From assembly GCA_040007395.1 (NCBI GenBank), contig JBDTVG010000112.1, forward strand, positions 1 to 57,115: 57,115 bases of DNA. Reading direction: 5' to 3'. The translations under genes were made by a program, and so were the position numbers. Below, in pieces: positions 9,216 through 18,197 of the stretch. The notes under the pieces were generated by a model. It was given only the letters and a program-made list of their open reading frames with translations, ran no database searches and was not told where the DNA came from. Within the stretch, counting starts at the first letter, position 1. Every line of letters starts with the position of its first letter. The DNA is from DATGFK01 sp040007395 (GTDB lineage: Bacteria; Chloroflexota; Anaerolineae; Aggregatilineales; UBA2796).

Positions 9216-10757
9216 TCAATTCTGGAGGGAGAACGTCCACATTTCGTTCGATGGACCGCGCCCCCAACTGTATGCTAGCACGGCAGTCCCGCTCTCGTAG
9301 TAGGGGCCACTGCCGCTCACATTCAGGTTCATCTTCGTGTGCGCTTGAAGCTGGACTGCCCCGTATCCTGAGCCTACGAATTTCCAAAACGCCCGCTGGC
9401 CGGCGACGAGGTCGGCAAATGGTATAACCTGAACTGCTGCATCGTTTTGAGGAGCAACGATTACCATGTTGGTTTCCGGGTTCATCAAAATGAACCCTTT
9501 ATCGCTGCCCTGATCGAGCCATTTCATTGGAATCCAGTTCTGAAACGTATCGGGCGCATTTTGTGTGGCGACAACTACGGAATACCTAGTCGGCTTCTTC
9601 GTAAATACCTGAACCGACAGGTAGAGTGCATTGCCGTTTGGATCTATGCACCGCGAAGTGACATGATAACGCAGCATGGGCGACTGCGCCTCGAACGCAT
9701 TAATGGGCACTTGCATCACGTCACCACGCTTCGAGTTGATGAGCAGCACTGCATCGTAGCCATTTGAGAAATGGACGATACAAGTATTCAACTGCTTGAG
9801 CGGGGGTGGGTTATCCCAAGCTAGCTCGCCATCCTTGAAAAAATACCGACCAAACAACCCATCTTTATGGGCCCAGCCTAAAGACTCTGTGAACATAACG
9901 TCGGTTGTCGCTTTGGGCAGGACTGTATTGTTACGCACGCCACTCAGAAACTTGAGCAGTTCAGTCGCTGAGGAGATCCAACCACCCTGCGCGACAAAAT
10001 TTAAACCAGACCAGTATTTTCCGGGACGTGTATCGGAAAGATTATTATAGGATAGCGTTGCACTGTTCTCATCATCGGGGGTGGCGTTGAATACACTCGC
10101 GTTGATGTTCATCGGCGTGAGGATGTTCTGCGTTACATAGTCTACGTAGGTCTGGTTGGTGATGTTTTCGATCACTGCCTGTAGGATAGTAAAGTTGGTA
10201 TTCGAGTAGGCATACGTCTCGCCCGGTGTACCAACCAATCCATTGCTTAGGTACTCAGTCAAGAACGGCCAGAGGTCGCCACCGAGGCTCCCGTCCGGTA
10301 CGAGGCCACTTTTCTGCGTCAGGAGATTCTTGATCGTCACCGTATCGACACCCTCTCCTACCTGAGGGATTTTGTTGCTAATTAGGCTGTAAAACGTAGT
10401 ATCGAGGGAATAATTGCTGTGCTGCTCCAAAAACTTTAGCACGGCTACCGCTGTAATCGGTTTGGAGACACTGGCGAGATTGATCCGCTTATCGTCAGTC
10501 CACTGCACATTGGGATTTTCGGGTTCGTATTGGGAGCGCACAAAGCCACTCGCGCCTTGGCTAACTACCTGACCTGATCTCGCTACCGCATATGCGTAGC
10601 CCTCGGTTTCTCCGAGAACAGCTTGGAAATAACGATCCCATTGCGGCGTGGGAATATCGAGTATCGTGGGATAGGCCGGCTTGACCTGCGTTAGCTCCAG
10701 AGGATCGTGAGGCGGGTGGATCATATTCGTATCGATGATTTCAGGATTCTGCTGCAC
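9216..10757 (-). CDS. Serine hydrolase (class C beta-lactamase-like) with C-terminal beta-trefoil-like domain
   Basis: 513 residues from GTG 10757, which has AAAGGA 9 nt upstream; an upstream in-frame TTG at 10778 has no such site. Residues about 35-345 are a beta-lactamase/penicillin-binding-protein fold: the nucleophile motif SxxK is S96-V-S-K99 in LASVSKPITA, and the YxN motif is Y184-S-N. Likely activity is esterase, peptidase or transpeptidase on an unknown substrate. Residues about 361-513 resemble a ricin-type beta-trefoil (repeated W-x-F and aromatic spacing, ending NEMWTF) and are clearly homologous to the whole protein encoded next upstream. No signal peptide is visible. The gene follows that paralogue by 84 bp, probably in one transcript. 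Confidence 0.85.
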   Translation of the reverse strand: MQQNPEIIDTNMIHPPHDPLELTQVKPAYPTILDIPTPQWDRYFQAVLGETEGYAYAVARSGQVVSQGASGFVRSQYEPENPNVQWTDDKRINLASVSKPITAVAVLKFLEQHSNYSLDTTFYSLISNKIPQVGEGVDTVTIKNLLTQKSGLVPDGSLGGDLWPFLTEYLSNGLVGTPGETYAYSNTNFTILQAVIENITNQTYVDYVTQNILTPMNINASVFNATPDDENSATLSYNNLSDTRPGKYWSGLNFVAQGGWISSATELLKFLSGVRNNTVLPKATTDVMFTESLGWAHKDGLFGRYFFKDGELAWDNPPPLKQLNTCIVHFSNGYDAVLLINSKRGDVMQVPINAFEAQSPMLRYHVTSRCIDPNGNALYLSVQVFTKKPTRYSVVVATQNAPDTFQNWIPMKWLDQGSDKGFILMNPETNMVIVAPQNDAAVQVIPFADLVAGQRAFWKFVGSGYGAVQLQAHTKMNLNVSGSGPYYESGTAVLAYSWGRGPSNEMWTFSLQN

Positions 10758-10841
10758 GCTATGGTTCCTTTCATTCAATTCGAGGCGTTCCGACAGATGA
10801 CTGATAGCTAGGAGTTCAACCGCACATCGCGGGCAATTGGC

Positions 10842-11297
10842 TTAGGGCTGTCCATGAAATGTCCACATCGCGTTCGATTGCTTTTTCTTCCAACTGTATG
10901 CCAACACGAGGGTCCCGCTTGGGTAGGGTCCACTGCCCTTCACATTCAGGTTCATTTTCGTGTTGGCTTGAAGCTGGATGGCCCCATATTCCGAGCCAAC
11001 GAATTTCCAAAACACTCGGTCGATGGCGGCAAGGCTGGCAAGCGGATTGACCTTAACCGCCTGATCGTCATCGGGAGCAACGATCACCATGTTGGTTTCC
11101 GGGTTCAATAAGATGAACCCCTGATCTTTACCCCTATCGAGCCATTCTATGGGAGTCCAAGTCTGAAATTCACGTTCCAAGTCTTTGGTAGCGACAACGA
11201 CGGAGTATATAAATGGCTTGGGGCCTGAAACCCGCAGCGTCAGGCACAACTCCTGATTATTCGGATCCTTGCACTTGGGGAGGACATAATAATTCAT
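10842..11297 (-). CDS. Free-standing beta-trefoil-like (lectin-like) domain protein
   Basis: 151 residues from ATG 11297 with GGAG 9 nt upstream. Nearly the whole length aligns by eye with the C-terminal domain of the serine hydrolase downstream. Shared segments include YSVVVAT, W(L)DxGxDQGFIL, NPETNMVIVAP, FWKFVGSxYGAxQLQAxTKM and the ending MWTF. The pattern fits a ricin-like carbohydrate-binding trefoil, but I cannot confirm the fold. There is no signal peptide or membrane segment. It heads a two-gene unit under the promoter at 11404-11432. The fusion downstream and this single domain suggest duplication followed by gain of a hydrolase, or the reverse. Confidence 0.7.
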   Translation of the reverse strand: MNYYVLPKCKDPNNQELCLTLRVSGPKPFIYSVVVATKDLEREFQTWTPIEWLDRGKDQGFILLNPETNMVIVAPDDDQAVKVNPLASLAAIDRVFWKFVGSEYGAIQLQANTKMNLNVKGSGPYPSGTLVLAYSWKKKQSNAMWTFHGQP

Positions 11298-11403
11298 GTG
11301 AGATCTCCATAAGCGAACCCGTCTTATTGGTGGACGGACTCACGAGGTATTAGAAAGAAAGTATACCCATGCTACCTGCTTGATAAGCGAAGCGACCTCT
11401 GGC

Positions 11404-11432
11404 ATATTATTATATTATGTGTTTTATGTCAA
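11404..11432 (-). promoter_or_regulatory. Sigma-70-type promoter for the trefoil-hydrolase pair
   Basis: On the minus strand TTGACA (11432-11427) and TAATAT (11409-11404) are separated by 17 bp in an AT-rich spacer. Transcription would start near 11397 and leave a leader of about 100 nt before ATG 11297. The rest of the 11298-11602 spacer shows nothing recognisable. Confidence 0.6.
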
Positions 11433-11641
11433 TATGAAGTGAAGTGCGCTCAGTGTACGTGGTCATTACGGCTTGTTGAAAAAATCGAAGGAAGTTAGCA
11501 CAATGGAGAAAATCAGGGAAGGCTGAGTTGCAGGCAACAGATGCTAGGACGAAAAACACGAGAATGCAAAACCCATTCGGCAATATGTATAGACGATTTG
11601 GTTGTGGGGGTCAGATAACGGATCCGAGCCTGATTTGAGGC

Positions 11642-12156
11642 TTACGCAGCATACTGATAGTCGTGATGGAGACCCCCCAGAATTGGGTACGCGACGATTT
11701 TTTGATGGACCGGATAGGTCAATAGTCGACCTTCAGGTGGAACTGGGATCCACTGCTCAATACCTTGATGGGGTTGAGCCTCGTTGAAAAATGTGATGTA
11801 CTCGCGCAATATTCTGCGCCCATGAGTCTCACCCAAGATTAGAATGAAATCCAGACATTCGCGCCGGACGCTCCCGATGAAACGTTCACAAATGGCGTTG
11901 GCTTTCGGGGTAAAGTACGGCGTATGGATGATTTCGATGCCCACGCCTTCGGTGGCATGGGTGAATTGCAGGCCATATTTGGCATCATTGTCGCAAATCA
12001 AGAAGCGCGGTCCGACTCCGAAGGGTGTCGCCTCGCGCACCTGCTGGGCGAGCCATGCATCGGTCGGGTTTCGGGTCACACCAATGTGGACCACCCGCCG
12101 TGAGCTGTGTTCAATCATGAAAAACAGCAACAGCGGACGGAAGCATAAATCGTAGG
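11642..12156 (-). pseudogene. Transposase exon 2 (DDE C-terminal half)
   Basis: Encodes the transposase from just after the first catalytic Asp region: TYDLCFRP, the second Asp in LICDNDAKYG, Glu in SVRRECLD, NEAQPHQGI and the ending LGGLHHDYQYAA. It begins with CC at 12156-12155, which completes the Thr codon started by the last A of exon 1 at 18773. The joined sequence FLQ-TYD matches FLQTYD in the IS at 7056. Spliced, the product would be 388 codons. Exon 1 contains a stop codon, so the gene is dead even after splicing. Confidence 0.85.
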
Positions 12157-12195
12157 GTCGGGTAAGGGCGAAACGTTACCGTCGCGCCCTCCCCT
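12157..12195 (-). ncRNA. Domain VI and 3' end of the outer group II intron
   Basis: Read on the minus strand this is AGGGGAGGGCG, then CGACGGTAACGTTT, then CGCCCTTACCCGAC. GGGCG and CGCCC pair, GGG pairs with the CCC near the end, and an unpaired A precedes CCC, as for the branch-point helix. It continues in sequence from the domain V segment that ends near 13927 on the other side of the IS110 element. Confidence 0.65.
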
Positions 12196-12492
12196 GAGAA
12201 CATTCCCTGCCGAATACGGCATTCTACCCAGCGAGAAACTTAATTGAGCAGTTTGCAGCTCCTGATGCAAGAGCGGTACGATCTTGGCTTGTATTCCAGC
12301 GCTAAGACCTAACGTCCCGTTGGTGTGGGTGAGATGATCATCTCACGATAACCCGTCTAAGAACATGGTTCCCATTTCCGACTAATTTGACCATTGGCGG
12401 CGAGCACTGTCTCGACCCCGTTTAGAAAAGTAGAGGTAAGTCGAAGTGAAATGGGCTGGAATACGTTGAAGTAGATAGTTGAGGAGGCAGCG
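12196..12492 (+). ncRNA. Candidate bridge RNA region of the IS110 element
   Basis: Non-coding left end directly upstream of the transposase, the place where IS110-group elements encode the bridge RNA that pairs with target and donor DNA (family knowledge). It contains a perfect 18-bp palindrome, GTGAGATGATCATCTCAC, at 12329-12346, and other short inverted repeats. I did not fold it, and the guide loops are not assigned. Confidence 0.5.
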
Positions 12493-13862
12493 ATGAGTAA
12501 ACGAAGCAAGCGATTACAACAAATGCCACTGATTTATCCGAATGCGGCAGGGTTGGACATTGGCTCACGCGAGATTTATGCCTGTGTGCCACCCGATCGG
12601 GCCGAGGATAATGTCAAAGCGTTCGGGACTTTCACGCCAGACTTAACCCGTTTGGCGGACTGGTTGGCTGAGCATGATGTAGATAGCGTAGCGATGGAAA
12701 GTACGGGTGTTTATTGGATTCCAACCTTTGAGCTGCTGGAAGCGCGTGGTTTTAAGGTCTACTTAGTCAACGCCCAATATATCAAGGGGGTTCCAGGGCG
12801 CAAATCGGACGTGCAAGATTGCCAATGGATTCAAAAGGTTCACAGTCTGGGGTTGCTAACGAATTCCTTCCGACCGGATGGGGAAATGTGTGCCTTGCGC
12901 GCCTATCTGCGGCATCGCGCTGATTTGTTGCAGCATCGGGCCGCGCACATCCAGCATATGCAGAAGGCGCTAATGCAGATGAACATCCAATTGTCACAGG
13001 TGCTCAGTGACATTACGGGTGAGACTGGGATGGCAATTGTGCGGGCGATTGTGGCTGGGGAACGCGATGGCGTGAAGTTAGCGCAACAGCGGGATTACCG
13101 CTGTCAATCTTCGGAGGAGACCATTCCAAAGCCTTGACGGGTACGTGGAAGAATGAACACTTGTTTGCGCTCCGGCAAGCGCTGGAACTGTATGATTTCT
13201 ACACCCGGCAAATCACGGCCTGTGATGCCCAGGTCGAGCAGCAGTATGCGGTGATGAAACCGCGTTGGCAACCCACCGAATCGAGTTCAATGCTGGAGCT
13301 AAGCAACCTTCCTCGAAAAAAGAAGCACAATAATGATCCAGCGTTCGATGTGCGCGCGGACATCATTCGCCTTACTGGGGTGGATCTGGTAGCCGTCATT
13401 GGCATTGGTCCAGGGCTTGCCCAAACCATCCTCTCCGAAATCGGCACCGACATGTCCAAGTGGGCCACGGAAAAGCATTTTGCGTCTTGGTTGGGGGTGG
13501 CACCTCACAACGATATTTCCGGTGGCAGAGTGCTACGCTCACGAACCCTCCCTACTCGTAATCGCGCAGGCCAGGCATTTCGCCAAGCGGCCACCGCGGT
13601 CAGTCGTAGTTCAACGGCTTTTGGCGCGTTCTATCGGCGTAAACGCGCCAAAGGTGGCCCTTTATATGCCCAGGTTGCCACTGCTAACAAGATTGCACGT
13701 GCCGTTTATCATATGTTGAAATTCCATGTCCAGTACGAAGATTTAGGTGCGGAGGAATTTGAACGCCAGCATCGCGAACGTGACATCGCCGCTCTGCATA
13801 AGAAGGCGGCCCGACTCGGCTTCGCATTGGTCAACGCTGAAGGCATTAAAACTGCTGCGTGA
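12493..13862 (+). pseudogene. IS110-family DEDD transposase, single frameshift
   Basis: The first frame (12493-13137) carries the RuvC-like DEDD domain: Asp in AGLDIGSREIYACV, Glu in AMESTGVYWIP, and the DxxD in GRKSDVQDCQWI. After ETI at about 13126 the family sequence moves to a second frame (KALTGTWKNEHL onward) that runs to TGA at 13862. The second part is the Transposase_20 domain, with LTGVDLVAVIGIGPGLAQTI and the conserved serine region SRTLPTRNRAGQAFRQAA. One base has been lost near 13127. Start ATG 12493 has GGAGG 7 nt upstream. Without the frameshift the protein would have about 455 residues. No slippery heptamer is present, so it is probably inactive. Confidence 0.85.
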
Positions 13863-13928
13863 ATTATTGGTGCTGCTCATATATATTTCTCAACAAGCAA
13901 AATGCCGCACGTAGAGGAAAGTTTCTTA

Positions 13929-13965
13929 GAAACCGGACAGGAACCTTTCGTAATTCATCCGGCTC
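13929..13965 (-). ncRNA. Domain V of the outer group II intron
   Basis: On the minus strand it begins GAGCCGGATGAATTACGAAA and closes with the complementary TCCGGTTTC. This is the catalytic helix signature of bacterial group II introns (GAGCCGGA paired with TCCGGTT around a GAAA-type loop). It lies 23 nt after the RT stop codon. Confidence 0.75.
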
Positions 13966-13987
13966 AAGCCTCTCGTATGCCCCTGTG

Positions 13988-14833
13988 CTATGTGACGGGA
14001 CACGGTTTCTCAACGGGTAAACGCTGATTATGAAGTTGTTGATGACAGTCCGGATGGAGTAACACGCGGTTTTCATTGGTGTCTGACCCACCGAGGGTCC
14101 GTGGCAGAATGTGGTGATTATTCCATCCAGTTATGCTGGTGATTTTCTGTTGGCAAATAGGACAGGTGCCGTTTTGCGCCTTCCACAAGTGGATAAGCTG
14201 CCTTCGTCCACGCAGATTGTTGACCATTTTGACATCCAGACGTTGCTCAAAATACGTCTCCCACTGAGGGTCGAAGGGATTGGCTTTGCCTTTTATCTTG
14301 AGGTGGTGTTGGTAGAGCGTGTCTGTCGCATTGATTAACTCCCAGACTTTATCGTGGTGTTGCCCATGAAACACCCAGGCGCGGCGCTCAGTTGTTTTGA
14401 AGTATTTGGTCTTGACCCATCGTCGAGATTTCTTTGGGTGCCGCCGCTTGGCCCATTGCCACAGCGCAAGAAAGATGGCGTGGTCTACTTTGGCAAAGGT
14501 TCGGCTGCTGGCGCTGTGTCGATGGTATTGGGTCCATCCCCGAATGATTGGATTGAGAAGCACAATGAGTTGTCCGGCGGGCGTTTGCTTATTGGATTGG
14601 ATGAGTTGACGGACTTTGGTGAGGAAGGTCTTCGTGTTCTTGGCGGAGGGTTTGGTGCGTAAGCCTTCCCGGTATTTGCGGATGTTCTGTCCGAGGAAAT
14701 CGAATCCAGCCTCGATATGAGTGATGCGTGTCTTGTCCGGTGAAAGCTGTAAGCCGCGTTCTTTGAGAAACTGCTCCACAAGCGGTTTGACTTCATTTTC
14801 GAGAAGGTCTTTCGACTTTCCGGTAATCACGAA
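13988..14833 (-). pseudogene. Outer intron RT/maturase, exon 2 (thumb, X and HNH)
   Basis: Starts with FVITGKSKDLLENEV, the sequence that follows YADD in group II reverse transcriptases, in the same phase as exon 1 at 17368. It continues through the thumb (KTRITHIEAGFDFLGQ), the maturase X domain (LNPIIRGWTQYHRH) and an HNH endonuclease (CPICQQ, NNHHILPR, DCHQQLHN), ending at 13988. It contributes 281 residues; joined to exon 1 the RT would be about 558-588 residues. The frame is open upstream through the inner intron's end, but that part is ribozyme sequence and not protein. Confidence 0.85.
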
Positions 14834-14886
14834 GTAGGGTGGGTAGCCAGCGCACAGCCGAACTGTGTTTCCAACTACCTCCCTCC

Positions 14887-14920
14887 GAACCATGCGTGCG
14901 GGTTTCCCAGCACATGGCTC
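14887..14920 (-). ncRNA. Domain V of the inner group II intron
   Basis: On the minus strand it begins GAGCCATGTGCTGGGAAACC and closes with CGCACGCATGGTTC. This is a canonical 34-nt domain V with a GAAA loop, followed by GGAGGGAGG and the domain VI helix. Its sequence differs from domain V of the outer intron, so the two introns belong to different lineages. Confidence 0.85.
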
Positions 14921-14952
14921 TCCACATACACACCACCGCATCGGTGTGAACC

Positions 14953-16803
14953 TCAAGATGAGGAACCTTGTATTTCGGACTGAGCCGCTTGGATTTGTTC
15001 TAAGAGAGAGGATAAGCTGGCTCCGTCATATTTCCCTTTATGGATGTCATGGTGGCATTGTCGGCAAACTGGAACCTGTTTTCGGTTGATAGCAGCCATG
15101 TAGAGTGTAAAGCCTTGAACGTTTTCACCGCGTTTACGGATGTGTCGGAGATGGTGCATCTCAACGTGGTCACGGTTATTACAGATAACGCAGTGGTCTT
15201 GTAGTCTGGTGCGTGTCCGACGGGGCAGCCAAGTTGGGATGCTATCAAGGTCTTCGGTAGGCGCTTTTGTATGTCTAACTTGTTTGAGTGATTCGTTGAA
15301 GAAGTGAAGTGTTTTGCCATTAGGTTTGCGTACCGTGATGTCATTGCCGTATTTCCGAAGGACTTTACTGGTGGAAGCTTTTTCTTTGTGGGCGATAGTT
15401 TTGGTCAGGGAATAGTACAGGACATATTTGGCATAGTTGAGTTGTGAGACGTTCTGCGCAAGTTGGTAATAGTTGTACCATCCTCGGAGCACCCCATTGT
15501 AGTGTTCAATGATATGTTCGATGGGTTGGTTAATGAGCGCCGTCATACAGGCGGGTTGACCTTCCGCCATGTATTTTTTGAGTTTGGGGGTAAGTTTCGC
15601 CAGTGGAACGAGCAGTTTGATATTCCCTGATGCAACTTTGACGGTTTGAGTAACGTTATGTGGAGAGCCTTTCCGCCGCAAGTTCAGTCTTCGGAGCCGT
15701 GCGTCAGAAGTCTTGATAACATAGCCCAAGAAATGTGCTGGTTGGGTAGATAAATGGGTGATAAGCGTTTTCTGTTGGTTGAGTTCGAGCTTCAGTTCAC
15801 GCTTCAGGAACGCGCCAAGTTCATCTCGTATTTGTTGGGCGAGTGCTTTAGGGCCTATCACTCCAATAATGACATCATCGGCATAGCGCAGGAATTTCAC
15901 GCGAATGTAGGATGGGTCATGGTAGTCATAGGTTGGTGTTTGAAGGATTTGTTTGTTTAGCGTCTTGAGTTGGGGCTGAAGGCTCTTTCTGAGCGTCGGG
16001 TTCGCTTCGCCACGTTCCAGCAGCCGTTTTCGTTGCGCCATCAGATTTTGGTATTTTGAGTTTGGTTTCCGATGTTTACCCGTTGTATAGTGTTGGCACA
16101 GTCTGTCGAGTTCCCAATCCAGTTTGTTGAGATAAATGTTTGTTAAAATCGGTGAGATGACCGACCCCTGTGGTGTTCCGCTGTGAGTGCGATGGAAGAC
16201 CCAGTTATCGAGGTCTCCCGCTGTTAGGAACTTGCGGATGAGAGTGATGAAGCGGTCATCTTGGATTTTTTCTTGCAGAATATCCAACAGTCGATGGTGA
16301 TCCACACGCTCGAAACAGTCCGCAATGTCGGCTTCAATCGCCCATTTCATGCCAACCCAATTGTGCTGTAGATTTTTTAGTGCAGTATGGCAACTTCGTT
16401 CTGGACGGAATCCATGACTGTTTTCGTGGAAAGTTGGTTCATAGATGGCTTCAAGTATCAGCCGAATACATTCCTGAACGATTTTGTCGCGTGGCGAGGG
16501 AACTCCCAAAGGGCGTTGTTTTCCATTGGATTTAGGGATGTAGACCCGCCGGATAGGGGTAGGTTGGTAGTGTTCCGTTTTGAGTAGGTCGATAGTTGCT
16601 TGAATGGTTTCCATACTCATGCCGTCGAGCGTTTTCCCGTCTGTGCCTGCTGTCATATTGCCAGGTTTGCTTTTGAGGCGTTCGTAGGCCATGATGTGCA
16701 ACGTGGGGTTATACAAGAGATGATATAACCCGTGATTTATCCATGTCGGGGTTTGACGATTTTTAGTCCATAGGATATTCAAGACATCACAGGCTTCTAT
16801 CAT
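14953..16803 (-). CDS. ltrA: Group II intron reverse transcriptase/maturase with HNH endonuclease
   Basis: 616 residues from ATG 16803, preferred because GAAAGGTG lies 9 nt upstream; a GTG at 16815 extends the frame by four codons. The protein drives splicing and retrohoming of the inner intron. Order: RT fingers and palm (IPKSNGKQRPLGVPSPRDKI, HGFRPERSC, ADIADCFERVDH, GTPQGSVISPILTNIYL, catalytic FLRYADDV), a thumb, the maturase X domain (GVLRGWYNYY), and a C-terminal HNH domain (CVICNN, HHLRH, CRQCHHDIHKG). All key residues are present and the frame is uninterrupted, unlike every other transposition gene in this island. It resembles the LtrA lineage. Confidence 0.95.
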   Translation of the reverse strand: MIEACDVLNILWTKNRQTPTWINHGLYHLLYNPTLHIMAYERLKSKPGNMTAGTDGKTLDGMSMETIQATIDLLKTEHYQPTPIRRVYIPKSNGKQRPLGVPSPRDKIVQECIRLILEAIYEPTFHENSHGFRPERSCHTALKNLQHNWVGMKWAIEADIADCFERVDHHRLLDILQEKIQDDRFITLIRKFLTAGDLDNWVFHRTHSGTPQGSVISPILTNIYLNKLDWELDRLCQHYTTGKHRKPNSKYQNLMAQRKRLLERGEANPTLRKSLQPQLKTLNKQILQTPTYDYHDPSYIRVKFLRYADDVIIGVIGPKALAQQIRDELGAFLKRELKLELNQQKTLITHLSTQPAHFLGYVIKTSDARLRRLNLRRKGSPHNVTQTVKVASGNIKLLVPLAKLTPKLKKYMAEGQPACMTALINQPIEHIIEHYNGVLRGWYNYYQLAQNVSQLNYAKYVLYYSLTKTIAHKEKASTSKVLRKYGNDITVRKPNGKTLHFFNESLKQVRHTKAPTEDLDSIPTWLPRRTRTRLQDHCVICNNRDHVEMHHLRHIRKRGENVQGFTLYMAAINRKQVPVCRQCHHDIHKGKYDGASLSSLLEQIQAAQSEIQGSSS

Positions 16804-17367
16804 ATTGCATGACACCTTTCTATTTGAATATCCAAGGTTAGCTACGCTCCTTTCTTTTGCCCCATTGGGCTTCCTAAAAGTAATACGAACGTTCCGTCAA
16901 CCGACATTTTCAGAGCCACTATTTCAAGCACTCCCGCCGATACTCGATTGCGGTTAAGTATCAGGTTGTTGAGGTTGATCCCACAGTTCAGCGTGAAAGG
17001 TCATCGTTGGACGTAGGTTGGTCGTTCGTTCCGTTGAATACACTCATTGTGTATCGCCTCGTTTTCAGAGAGTCATCAAGCCGACGACTTTGACTTGATG
17101 AGAAAACCAGCTAGGGTTTCACATCACTTTCCCTAGTGTTTACGCAGGCACCGCTCGGAATTGACCTTTGGGCAGTTTAGCTCTAACCATATCCAACTTA
17201 GCTTGGTCTTCAGTCGTCGGCTGTGCTGTGCCGAACTCAGACCTTTCCCACCATGCTACACTCCCCAGCTTGTTACCAAGTCTGGATAAGGTGGGTGCTT
17301 TACAACAATTCTCTCTGTTGTTGACCTTCTCTAAGGCATCCTTTCACGTTGCTTATCTACGGCGCAC

Positions 17368-18197
17368 ATCGTCAGCGTAGCGGCAAAAGTTGACTTTCGC
17401 ACTGTTGCCGGTTTTCACTTTGGGGAAGCGTTCTCGCAGTTGGGTTTCCAGGCCATCGAGGACGAGGTTCGCTAGCGTAGGTGACGCGACGCCGCCTTGT
17501 GGTGTTCCTTCGGTGGTTGGGTAGAGCAGATGTTTTTCCATGAAGCCAGCTCGAAGCCATTGGCGGAGGATGCTTTTTTCCATGGGAATGTGCGTTTCAA
17601 GCCATTGATGCGAAATCTTGTCGAAGCATCTCTTGATATCCGCTTCAAACACCCATTCCGCACTCTGCCGGTGTCGGAGCGTGTCATAACATTGTTGGAT
17701 GGCATCCGCACAGTTGCGCTCTTTTCGAAAGCCATAGGAATTGGGGTCGCCAGTCGTTTCAGCAATGGGTTCCAAGGCCAGTAGATAAAGCGCTTGCATG
17801 GCTCTGTCGCGCATCGTCGGGATGGAGAGCGGGCGCAGTTTGGTTGGGTCATGGCGTTTGGGAATGTAGATGCGTCTGAGGGGTTGAGGCTGGTAGCCTC
17901 TTTGGCGGAGCGATTGCAGACCAGCCCATTTCTTTGCCGGGCTGTCCCACAGTTCGCCATCTACCCCGGCTGTCCTTTTACCTGTATTACTTGTTACCCG
18001 CTTGACCGCCAGCGCTTTGCCGCTAAACGAACGGGTGAGGAGACGTTGCAAGGCTTTGACTTTGCTCCATTTACCCTGTTGAGTTGCCTTCACGATACGC
18101 GCTTGTAGCCGACGCACGTTTTCGTGAGCTTGCTGCCAATGGCGTGCCAGCCCACTTCTGCATGGGAAGCTGCACCAGCAATTACTTCTGCCGTCAT
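17368..18197 (-). pseudogene. Outer intron RT, exon 1 (RT0 to YADD), frameshifted near the start
   Basis: The natural start is ATG 18197, with GGAGG 9-13 nt upstream, encoding MTAEVIAGAASHAEVGWHAI. Near 18138 the family sequence moves to another frame (WQQAHENVRRLQARIVKATQ) and then stays open to RYADD at 17368, where the inner intron begins. RT motifs seen are RRIYIPKRHDPTKLRPLSIP, NSYGFRKERNC, EADIKRCFDKISH, GTPQGGVASPTLANLVLDG and CRYADD. The lost base or bases near 18138 would prevent translation from the proper start, so this RT is probably non-functional even if the inner intron splices out. Confidence 0.82.

Larger units (their letters stand above)
12196..13926 (+). mobile_element. IS110-family element inserted in the outer intron
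   Basis: A DEDD-type transposase gene flanked by a long non-coding left end (about 297 bp) and a short right end (about 62 bp), the layout of the IS110 group. Boundaries were inferred by rejoining the interrupted intron: left flank CCTCCCCT (12188-12195) and right flank CTTAGAAACC (from 13925) rebuild the domain V-VI linker. Both junctions carry the dinucleotide CT, which would be the shared core; IS110 elements lack terminal inverted repeats. The limits could be off by one or two bases. Confidence 0.75.
14834..17367 (-). mobile_element. Inner group II intron, intact-looking, 2534 bp
   Basis: The 5' end is GTGCGCC at 17367 and the 3' end is CCCTAC at 14834. The ribozyme 5' domains occupy about 17367-16804, then the RT gene, then domain V (14920-14887) and a domain VI segment. 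Its insertion point is exact: exon CGCTACGCTGACGAT (RYADD) joins TTCGTGATT (FVI), restoring the host RT frame with phase 0. All parts expected of a mobile, self-splicing intron are present and the RT frame is unbroken. This is a twintron arrangement like those known in some cyanobacteria and methanogens. Confidence 0.88.

Noticed and set aside
13100..13160. Programmed frameshift in the IS110 transposase
   Set aside because: No slippery heptamer or downstream stimulator is apparent, and IS110 transposases are normally one frame, so a plain base loss is more likely.
14834..14956. Extension of the outer RT exon 2 frame upstream to 14956 as a separate gene start
   Set aside because: This part is domain V/VI ribozyme sequence of the inner intron; the open frame is accidental and the protein-like sequence begins only at 14833.
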